DNA of 48,841 bases from JBKJUK01 sp046590705 (GTDB lineage: Bacteria > Acidobacteriota > Thermoanaerobaculia > Gp7-AA8), in NCBI GenBank assembly GCA_046590705.1, contig JBKJUK010000213.1:1-48841 (forward strand), written 5' to 3'. Under the pieces are notes generated by a model. It saw nothing but the letters and a program-made list of their open reading frames with translations, did no database searches and was not told where the DNA came from. Shown here piece by piece: positions 42,453 to 48,841 of this stretch. Position 1 is the first letter of the stretch; each line of letters begins with the position of its first letter. Made by a program: the position numbers and the translations under genes.

Positions 42453-44324
42453 TCAGGCGATGCGTTGCCGAATTACCTGCAGCAGCTCTGGCGGGAAGGC
42501 GCGCATCTCGAAGTATTCGCTCTCGAGTTCCTCTACCTGGAATCGATCCAGTCCTGAGTTCTGGAGGAAGTCATTCCTCAGTTCCGGATCCTGATCGTCG
42601 ATGATTCGTGGCAGCAACTGGTTGATGTAGAAAGCCTCGAGTCGGATCTTGGTGATCACCTCGTCGATCAGTTCATCCGTGATGATGGCCTGCAGCTCCC
42701 CGAGGTCGGCATCTCTCGAGACTTCATGCGCGATTTCTTTCCGGAAGGTCTCCCGTCCCTCAGTGGTATTCAGTTCGAGGTAGAACGTGGACATTCTCCG
42801 CCGGGCCAGCTTGTAGAGTTCAAAGTAGGCGCGTTCCTGATGGTTGATCACGCGGATTTCGTTGGTGACTCCGGCCAGCGTGGCCTCGTTGTTGTCGATG
42901 CCGAGAAGTCCCAGAACCAGGGCGAACAGCTTCTTGCGACCGTAGGCCAGAGTGTATTCGTTGGCGATGATCGGATCGATGAAGAGGGATTGAAAGATTC
43001 CGCGCCTGAGACCGTCGAAGACGTGCATGTTCCCGAGGATCGAGCGAATCTGTTCCTGCGAGAGTTCGACGTCGTCCATGAAAGCGAGTTTGTTGACCAG
43101 GGTGGTGGTGTGATCGAAGCGGTCGAAGAAGGTGATGAGCTCTCCGAATGATTCGAGGCGTTCGTAGTCCTCCTCCGTCCGCGCTCTCTCGTCAATGAGC
43201 CGGCCGGTCTCGAGCAGAATCTCTTCGAAGGTCTGATCGCGGTTTGCTACGGCTTTCTGCTTGTTCTCCACCAGCTGCACCATATCGTTAGGCGAGAGCC
43301 GCTTGTTGATGGTCCTGCCGAGTAGAAATCCTTCCAGGATCTCCCGGGTCGACTGGATGTGCTCAGGCTCCTCGAAAGTCGGCATCCTGGCCTCAGCACT
43401 GGCGTCCTCATGCAGGACGATCTCTTCGAGCGTGTCGAAGATCGAGAGCGGGACTTCGTTGCGGAGAGACAGCGTACGCAGTCGCATCAGGCGGGCGCGT
43501 TCGGAGGGTCCGATCCTGCCTTCACCACAGACCGCCAGAACTCTTTTGTATTCGTCGATGAGTTCCTGGTTGTCGGGATGGTGATAGATGACGTCGATCT
43601 GAATCCGCTCTTTCTGGTACGCGGCAATCTGTTCTTCGTCATTCTTCGTCACTTCGGCCAGTTCGGCGATGGCTCGGTTCCTGGCGTATGTGCTCTTGCA
43701 ACGCTCGTAGAGTTTCTGATGCTGACGGTGAACGATTCGGACGAGGAAAATGGTGGAATCAGGTTCTCCGAGCGTCTCGAGAAGTTCGTGCGCGAGAGCC
43801 AGAAAGTTGCCGCCACCGACGCGCTTGGAACGCTTCAGCAGACGACCGACCAGACGGAGAGTTGCTTCCTGTCTTTCTGCGACGCTGGTGTGCTTCCCGC
43901 GGTCATCGATGAAGAAGAAATAGTTCGAGACTGCATTCCCGTGAAGGAAGAGGTCTTCGTAACTCTCAGAGCCACGGGTCTGATTGGTGAAGGAGAGTTC
44001 GCGCTTCTCGGTGTCGTAGATTCCCCCGAAGAAGACCAGTCTGTTCACCACGTCGTCGTTCAGAAGGTCCTGGACCGGGAAGTGCCCGCCGAACATGTAC
44101 TCGGAGAACATGCCTCCATTGCCGGAGAACTGCACTTCGTCGGGACGCAGCGTGATCTCCGACCCTCCGCCAAAGTATCGGATCTGACCACCACTCGCGT
44201 CGTCGAGTTGCTCGAAGAAGAATCTGCGGTCGAGGCTTCGCCCAGTCACCGTCGCGAAGTACTCGATGGTGTCGTTGATCAAACCCTGATGGACGATGGC
44301 CTGTAGCATTTCTAGGGGCGTCAC
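42453..44324 (-). CDS. Large uncharacterised cytosolic protein
   Basis: A 623-residue protein with no signal peptide or clear membrane helix. The N-terminal 160 residues contain SGNGGMFSEYMFGGHFPVQD, NRLVFFGGIYDTEKRELSFT and SYEDLFLHGNAVSNYFFFID. The rest is strongly alpha-helical, with many charged heptads (about 200-440) and a C-terminal helical bundle. It resembles, from memory, the large proteins filed as TIGR04442 in Geobacter-like and related bacteria, whose function is unknown; I am not certain of that. It is a single gene between repeat-rich spacers. Confidence 0.75.
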   Translation of the reverse strand: MTPLEMLQAIVHQGLINDTIEYFATVTGRSLDRRFFFEQLDDASGGQIRYFGGGSEITLRPDEVQFSGNGGMFSEYMFGGHFPVQDLLNDDVVNRLVFFGGIYDTEKRELSFTNQTRGSESYEDLFLHGNAVSNYFFFIDDRGKHTSVAERQEATLRLVGRLLKRSKRVGGGNFLALAHELLETLGEPDSTIFLVRIVHRQHQKLYERCKSTYARNRAIAELAEVTKNDEEQIAAYQKERIQIDVIYHHPDNQELIDEYKRVLAVCGEGRIGPSERARLMRLRTLSLRNEVPLSIFDTLEEIVLHEDASAEARMPTFEEPEHIQSTREILEGFLLGRTINKRLSPNDMVQLVENKQKAVANRDQTFEEILLETGRLIDERARTEEDYERLESFGELITFFDRFDHTTTLVNKLAFMDDVELSQEQIRSILGNMHVFDGLRRGIFQSLFIDPIIANEYTLAYGRKKLFALVLGLLGIDNNEATLAGVTNEIRVINHQERAYFELYKLARRRMSTFYLELNTTEGRETFRKEIAHEVSRDADLGELQAIITDELIDEVITKIRLEAFYINQLLPRIIDDQDPELRNDFLQNSGLDRFQVEELESEYFEMRAFPPELLQVIRQRIA

Positions 44325-44436
44325 GGCGCTACCCGCGAGCGGACTGGCGAATGTAGCACCGACTGGAATCGCAAGCGACAGGGGGAAATTTCAGAGCGGG
44401 TGTCACCAGGGCCGTCGCTGCGTCCGCTCTCGGGGG

Positions 44437-44481
44437 GCTGATGAACGCAGAACGCAGAACTCAGAACGATGAAGTAAGAAA
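44437..44481 (+). repeat. Heptamer-based dispersed repeat, copy 3
   Basis: Same unit as 28-72 and 39207-39251, with a T at 44461 in place of G. It lies in the 296-bp spacer before the recombinase gene. Confidence 0.85.
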
Positions 44482-44495
44482 TTGGAACGGACGCC

Positions 44496-44577
44496 GTAGG
44501 GGCGCGTTGCGCGCGCCCGCTCTCTGGTGCATGCTGATCGAAGGCCGAGAGAGCGGGCGAACGCAGTTCGCCCCTAC
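44496..44577. repeat. 82-bp imperfect palindrome
   Basis: Arms 44496-44525 and 44548-44577 are inverted near-copies (GTAGGGGCG...CCCGCTCTCT and AGAGAGCGGG...CGCCCCTAC), with mismatches only in the middle of each arm and a 22-bp spacer. The first 25 bp recur exactly at 39101-39125. Confidence 0.85.
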
Positions 44578-44620
44578 GACCGATCTGTTGTGAGTCCGAT
44601 CGAGTAGCAGGGAGGGTGGG

Positions 44621-45529
44621 TTGAAGAGTGAGATTGGCGATTTTCTGGATTACCTCTCCTACGAGCGGAACGTTTCGCACAACACCATTGCCGCGTATCG
44701 TGACGATCTCGAATCGTTCGTGCAGTTCCTCTGCAACGACTACCTCACGCTCGAGCGCGATCTGCTCGATCTCCAGACCGTCGACCATCTCTCGATCCGC
44801 GCCTACCTGGGCAGTCTTTCCCGTAGAAAACTAAGTCGCGCGTCGATGGCCAGACACCTCTCGGCGCTGCGAACCTTTTTCAGGTTCCTGCTTCGTGAGG
44901 GCGTAGTGAAAATGAATCCCGCTCGCGCAGTGGCCACACCGAAACGGGAGAAGTACCTGCCTGAAGTTCTGCAGTCAGCGGAGGTCACATTGCTGCTGGA
45001 GCAGCCGGACCTCGAGCGGCCGCTGGGCGTCCGCGACCAGGCCTGGCTCGAACTGCTGTACGCCTCCGGACTTCGTGTGGGCGAACTGGTAGGGATCGAC
45101 CTGGACGATCTCGAACTTCGCGGGAAACTTGTGAAAGTGCACGGCAAAGGAAGTAAGGAGCGGATTGTCCCTTTCGGTAAGAAGGCCGCAGCCGCGATTA
45201 CCGCCTACCTCGAGGTCCGCAAAAATCTGGCGAAGGAGAGCGAGTCAGAAGAGAATCCGCTCTGGCTGAATCACCGAGGGGAGCGCATTACCGCCAGAAG
45301 CATCAGAAGGCTGCTCGACGGTTATGTTCGTGACGCGTCACTGCGTGCCGGGATCTCGCCGCATACGTTGCGTCATTCCTTCGCCACCCATCTGTTGAAC
45401 GCAGGAGCAGACCTGCGCGCCATCCAGGAGCTCCTCGGACACGTCTCGCTATCCACGACCCAGAAGTACACCCACCTCAACGACTGGAAGCTGATCGAGA
45501 TCTACAAGAAGGCGCATCCGCGAGCCTGA
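44621..45529 (+). CDS. Tyrosine recombinase XerC/XerD
   Basis: It resolves chromosome dimers at dif. The 302-residue protein has an N-terminal SAM-like core-binding domain (FLDYLSYERNVSHNTIAAYR) and a catalytic domain with all six active residues: R152 (GLRVGEL), K176 (HGKGSKER), H248 and R251 (HTLRHSFATH), H274 (LGHVSLSTT) and Y283 (QKYTH). Full length and chromosomal context (next to gcv genes) point to a housekeeping Xer rather than a mobile-element integrase. The start is TTG, with GGAGGG close upstream. C versus D cannot be decided here. Confidence 0.93.
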   Translation: MKSEIGDFLDYLSYERNVSHNTIAAYRDDLESFVQFLCNDYLTLERDLLDLQTVDHLSIRAYLGSLSRRKLSRASMARHLSALRTFFRFLLREGVVKMNPARAVATPKREKYLPEVLQSAEVTLLLEQPDLERPLGVRDQAWLELLYASGLRVGELVGIDLDDLELRGKLVKVHGKGSKERIVPFGKKAAAAITAYLEVRKNLAKESESEENPLWLNHRGERITARSIRRLLDGYVRDASLRAGISPHTLRHSFATHLLNAGADLRAIQELLGHVSLSTTQKYTHLNDWKLIEIYKKAHPRA

Positions 45530-45654
45530 AGCTGTGCTCCACACACCGCGTCCCGTGACGGTACTGTCCTAACTCCATAGGTGCGTCCTTCTTTCACTAA
45601 TTGACCGGCTCACCGCCCCGTGCTACGTTACCGCTCCCTTCGGAGGTTTCCCTG

Positions 45655-46773
45655 ATGGCATCTGAATCACACGCGAATGCTCCGCTGAAACAGACCCCCC
45701 TGAACGCGCTCGAGCGGGAGCTTGGCGGGAAGATGGTCGACTTCGGCGGATGGGACCTGCCGGTGCAGTTTTCGGGGATTCTCGATGAGCACGAGGCCGT
45801 GCGAAATCGCGCCGGACTCTTCGACGTCTCCCATATGGGCGAGATCACGGTCAAAGGTCCGCAGGCTCTCGAGTTTCTGCAGCGCACCACCTGCAACGAC
45901 GTGGCGAAACTCGAGGACGGACGCTGTCATTACAACGGACTCCTGTATCCGAGCGCCGGCTTCGTCGACGACATCCTCATCTACCGGATCAGCTCCGATG
46001 ATTACTTCGTTGTCGTGAATGCCTCCAACACTGAGAAGGATTACGACTGGTTTGCAGATTCAGCGAAGGACTTCGATGTGGAAGTGCGCAACGTCAGCGC
46101 GGACTACGCGCAGCTGGCCATCCAGGGTCCCGCAGCGCAGATGATCCTTTCCCCGCTCACCGACGTAGCCCTTGGCGAAATGAAGTACTACCGTTTTGCG
46201 CAGGGTCAGGTGAATGGTGTGCCGGCCATCGTTTCCCGCACCGGATACACCGGCGAAGATGGTTTCGAGATCTACGTCGCCCCCTCGCAGGCAACTTCGA
46301 TCGCGCGGGCCGTTCTCGAAGCCGGTAAGCCACACGGTCTGGTTCCATGCGGCCTGGGCGCGCGCGACACACTCCGGCTCGAGTCGAAGATGGCCCTCTA
46401 CGGAAACGACATCGACCACACCACCACTCCCCTCGAAGCTGACCTCGGGTGGATCGTAAAACTCGACAAAGGTGAGTTTCATGGACGGGAAGTTCTGCTG
46501 CGCGAGAAGAGCGAAGGCCCGTCGCGGAAGCTGGTCGGGTTCGAAATGATCGAGCGAGGAATCGGACGACACGGTTATCCGGTTGTCGAAGCCGGTCGCG
46601 AGATTGGAATCGTCACCAGCGGTACACACTCCCCGACATTGAAAAAAGCGATCGGCCTTGCGTATCTACCCGCAGAGAAGACCGCGATCGGCACGGAGTT
46701 CTCAATCCTGATTCGGGGGAAGGAAGTCAAAGCCCGCGTCGTGCCTACCCCTTTCTATAAACGAGCAAAATAA
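45655..46773 (+). CDS. gcvT: Aminomethyltransferase, glycine cleavage T protein
   Basis: The T protein moves the aminomethyl carbon from GcvH to tetrahydrofolate and releases ammonia. The 372-residue protein has KMVDFGGWDLPVQFSGILDE, GLFDVSHMGEI, the folate-site SRTGYTGEDGFEIY and GLGARDTLRLESKMALYG, and the ending TPFYKR. Start at 45655 because CGGAGG is well placed before it; the upstream in-frame 54 nt look non-coding. First gene of the glycine cleavage operon. No glycine riboswitch is recognisable in the 125-nt leader. Confidence 0.97.
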   Translation: MASESHANAPLKQTPLNALERELGGKMVDFGGWDLPVQFSGILDEHEAVRNRAGLFDVSHMGEITVKGPQALEFLQRTTCNDVAKLEDGRCHYNGLLYPSAGFVDDILIYRISSDDYFVVVNASNTEKDYDWFADSAKDFDVEVRNVSADYAQLAIQGPAAQMILSPLTDVALGEMKYYRFAQGQVNGVPAIVSRTGYTGEDGFEIYVAPSQATSIARAVLEAGKPHGLVPCGLGARDTLRLESKMALYGNDIDHTTTPLEADLGWIVKLDKGEFHGREVLLREKSEGPSRKLVGFEMIERGIGRHGYPVVEAGREIGIVTSGTHSPTLKKAIGLAYLPAEKTAIGTEFSILIRGKEVKARVVPTPFYKRAK

Positions 46774-46790
46774 TCTTTCTGGAGCGAAGC

Positions 46791-47186
46791 ATGTCGACAA
46801 CTGCACCTTTGGATAATCACTACGCGAAGAGTCATGAATACCTCCATATCGATGGAGAGATCGGTACGATCGGCATCAGTGAATACGCCCAGAAGGAACT
46901 CGGGGACGTAGTGTTCGTAGAGTTGCCGCAGGTCGGCACTCAGTTCGAACTCGGCGATGAACTCGGAAGCATCGAGTCGGTCAAGGCGGTATCAGAGCTT
47001 TTCTGCCCGGTCTCAGGCGAAGTAGTCGAAGTGAACGAATTGCTCGCCGACAAGCCAGCGCTGGTGAATGATGATCCATACGGCGATGGCTGGATGATCC
47101 GAATCAAGCTTTCTGATCCTACCGAAGCCGACGAGTTGATGAGCGCGGAAGAGTACGAAGAGTACGTGGAAAAAGAATCCGCCTGA
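46791..47186 (+). CDS. gcvH: Glycine cleavage H protein
   Basis: The lipoyl carrier of the system. The 131-residue protein has the lipoylation lysine K65 in GSIESVKAVSELFCPVSGEV. The family ending is GWMIRIKLSDPTEADELMSA followed by EEYEEYV. It is 17 nt after gcvT. Confidence 0.97.
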   Translation: MSTTAPLDNHYAKSHEYLHIDGEIGTIGISEYAQKELGDVVFVELPQVGTQFELGDELGSIESVKAVSELFCPVSGEVVEVNELLADKPALVNDDPYGDGWMIRIKLSDPTEADELMSAEEYEEYVEKESA

Positions 47187-47235
47187 GTCGTCGTCAGTAG
47201 CCCTGCAGTCCGGCAGTTCACACAGGAGAACCGTA

Positions 47236-48606
47236 GTGGATACCCCTTCGATGCGTTACATCCCCAACGCCGATCAGGATGTTCGGGAAATGCTCGGCGT
47301 CATTGGCGTCGACAGCGTTGATCGCCTTTTCGACACGATTCCCAAAGACGTCCAGCTCAAGGAACTCCTCGACATACCTGGACCATGGTCAGAGATCGAA
47401 GTGCGCCGCTGGTTCAACGAGACCGCGGCCAAAAACGCCACCGTCCGCGATCACCTCTCTTTTCTCGGAGCGGGCGTCTACGCGCACTATCAGCCGGCCT
47501 GCGTCGATCAGCTCATTCTGCGCGCTGAGTTCCTGACGGCCTACACGCCGTACCAACCCGAGGTCTCGCAGGGAACGTTGCAGGCCATCTTCGAGTATCA
47601 GACACATCAGAGCATGCTCACGGGCCTGGACGTTGCCAACGCTTCCCTCTACGACGGATCGACGGCATTCGTGGAAGGCGTGCTGCTGGCCGAGCGTGTT
47701 TCGAAGAATCGAAACAAAGTGGTCGTCGCGAAAACGATTCACCCGCAGTACGTGGAGACTCTGCGCACCTACATTCAGAATCTAGGAATCGAGATCGTGG
47801 AAGTCGGTTTCGGCCAGGACGGAAGGATCGATCTGGACGAGCTTCGTGCGGCCTGCGATGAGTCAGTTTTCGCCGTCGCTGTGCAATCGCCGAATTTCCT
47901 CGGCGTTCTCGAGGATTACGACGCCGTTGCTGCAATCGCTGACGGCGTGAAGGCATCGAAAATCGCCGTCATCGCCGAGGCCAGTTCGCTGGGCATTGTG
48001 AGCCCTCCGGGCGCGCACGGCTTCGACATGGCCGTTGGTGAAGGACAGGCCTGGGGACTTCCGCCGCAGTTCGGTGGTCCCTTCGTCGGCTTTATGGTCG
48101 TTCGCGACGCGCTGAAGCGGCACATGCCGGGACGCCTGGTCGGCCAAACGGTCGACGTCGATGGTAAACGGGCCTGGGTTCTCACTCTCGCGACGCGCGA
48201 GCAACATATTCGAAGAGGCAAGGCTACCTCCAACATCTGCACGAACCAGGCGCTGTTCGCTCTCGCTGCAAACATGTATCTGAGTCTTCTCGGCAAGCAT
48301 GGTCTCCGCGAAGTTGCCACGCAGTGCCTGAAGAAGACCTCCTATCTGCGCACCAAACTCCGGGCCATTCCATCGCTCGAACTTCCATTTTCAGGTCCGG
48401 TCTACAACGAGTTCGCAGTACGCACGCCGCGGCCTGCGTCAGAAGTACTGGCCGAGTTGGCCGAGCGACGTATTCTCGGCGGAGTCGCGCTGGGTAAGTT
48501 CTTCGCGGACCGGCCCAACGAGTTTCTGGTGGCCGTGACCGAGTTGCATACGCGGGAGCAACTCGATCGATTCGCTACAGAACTCAGAGAGGTTATCGCA
48601 CGATGA
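47236..48606 (+). CDS. gcvPA: Glycine dehydrogenase (decarboxylating) subunit 1
   Basis: The first half of the split PLP-dependent P protein. The 456-residue protein has MRYIPNADQDVREMLGVIGV, FLGAGVYAHYQPA, AYTPYQPEVSQGTLQAIFEY and YDGSTAFVEGVLLAER. It lacks the PLP lysine, which is on subunit 2. The start is GTG after AGGAGAACC. The stop overlaps the gcvPB start by 4 nt. The cofactor is made by PdxH, also in this window. Confidence 0.97.
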   Translation: MDTPSMRYIPNADQDVREMLGVIGVDSVDRLFDTIPKDVQLKELLDIPGPWSEIEVRRWFNETAAKNATVRDHLSFLGAGVYAHYQPACVDQLILRAEFLTAYTPYQPEVSQGTLQAIFEYQTHQSMLTGLDVANASLYDGSTAFVEGVLLAERVSKNRNKVVVAKTIHPQYVETLRTYIQNLGIEIVEVGFGQDGRIDLDELRAACDESVFAVAVQSPNFLGVLEDYDAVAAIADGVKASKIAVIAEASSLGIVSPPGAHGFDMAVGEGQAWGLPPQFGGPFVGFMVVRDALKRHMPGRLVGQTVDVDGKRAWVLTLATREQHIRRGKATSNICTNQALFALAANMYLSLLGKHGLREVATQCLKKTSYLRTKLRAIPSLELPFSGPVYNEFAVRTPRPASEVLAELAERRILGGVALGKFFADRPNEFLVAVTELHTREQLDRFATELREVIAR

Positions 48607-48841
48607 GCGCAGAAACGGAAAAGGCCGGAGTCGAAAGACAGGCCGACGGATTCGGCAAGGCCAACCAGAGAAGCGGAGTAATTTTCGAGCACAGTCGGGA
48701 AGGACGTCGCGGTTACATGCTTCCCGAACTCGATGTGCCTGACGTGGAACTCGAGACGCTGCTCCCGGGCTCGCTGAAACGCGACGAGATCGAAGGGGAA
48801 TGCGAAGTCTCCGAGGTTGATGTGATCCGGCATTTCACGCG
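48603..48841 (+). CDS. gcvPB: Glycine dehydrogenase (decarboxylating) subunit 2, partial
   Basis: Only the first 79 residues are inside the window. VIFEHSREGRRGYMLPELDV and SEVDVIRHFTR match the start of GcvPB, the PLP-binding half. The N-terminal 20 residues are a longer, charged leader than usual. It is coupled to gcvPA by an ATGA overlap. Confidence 0.93.
   Translation, partial: MSAETEKAGVERQADGFGKANQRSGVIFEHSREGRRGYMLPELDVPDVELETLLPGSLKRDEIEGECEVSEVDVIRHFT

Noticed and set aside
44621..45529. Tyrosine recombinase as the integrase of a mobile island
   Set aside because: It has the size and motifs of housekeeping XerC/D, there is no adjacent tRNA or attachment site, and no phage or plasmid genes are nearby.
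45530..45654. Glycine riboswitch before gcvT
   Set aside because: The leader is only 125 nt and I see no paired aptamer pattern; it holds a half copy of the CACAGGCA repeat instead.

Overview
The window looks like chromosomal DNA of a Gram-negative, free-living bacterium of fairly high GC, most likely Acidobacteriota (Thermoanaerobaculia-like) or a neighbouring deep phylum. The evidence is LolA plus lipoproteins (an outer membrane), folate/FAD-dependent TrmFO, a two-subunit glycine decarboxylase, a DUF3467 protein, a clade II type nitrous oxide reductase, and intergenic DNA full of small palindromic repeats. The phylum is inferred from gene content and remembered family distribution, not from a marker search.

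Layout. 1-8,000: a small membrane protein, a NUDIX hydrolase, a membrane sensor kinase, trmFO with a DUF3467 gene, a nitronate-monooxygenase-like enzyme and pdxH. 8,000-17,100: a nitrous oxide respiration locus in the order nosZ, nosL, a membrane-module/NosD fusion, nosF, nosY and a lipoprotein cytochrome c. It is followed by a Crp/Fnr regulator, a small Cys-rich ORF, a cyclic-nucleotide-binding-domain protein without an HTH, and frameshifted remains of a radical SAM gene and a YwiC-like gene. TGTGA-type dyads lie before nosZ, before the regulator and before the HTH-less gene. 17,400-18,620: a secreted ice-binding-type (DUF3494) protein with its own terminator, then tRNA-Pro(GGG). 18,900-25,500: a signalling block with a 1104-residue multi-PAS hybrid kinase, a degenerate receiver, an NtrC-type activator and a receiver fused to an ECF-like sigma factor. 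25,700-30,000: a GHMP sugar kinase with a 300-residue C-terminal extension, an M23 peptidase and a secreted protein of unknown function.

30,000-35,030: lolA, tgt, yajC, secD and secF, closing with a strong terminator. 35,500-45,530: malic enzyme (MaeB type), mnmA, glmS, an FnIII lipoprotein, a large uncharacterised protein and a XerC/D recombinase, separated by repeat-rich spacers. 45,650 to the end: the glycine cleavage operon gcvT-gcvH-gcvPA-gcvPB, the last gene cut by the window edge.

How they work together. The nos genes are packed with 4-nt overlaps and should act as a unit. NosZ reduces N2O, the lipoprotein cytochrome c is a likely electron donor, and NosL and NosDFY serve copper-site maturation. 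No nitrite or NO reductase is visible here. The adjacent radical SAM remnant resembles the start of haem d1/alternative-haem enzymes, so part of a larger nitrogen-oxide locus may have decayed. The most unusual items are the NosD fusion, the possible lipid anchor on NosZ, the predicted Crp/Fnr circuit, the receiver-sigma fusion, the GHMP-kinase fusion, and at least four families of palindromic or direct repeats confined to spacers.
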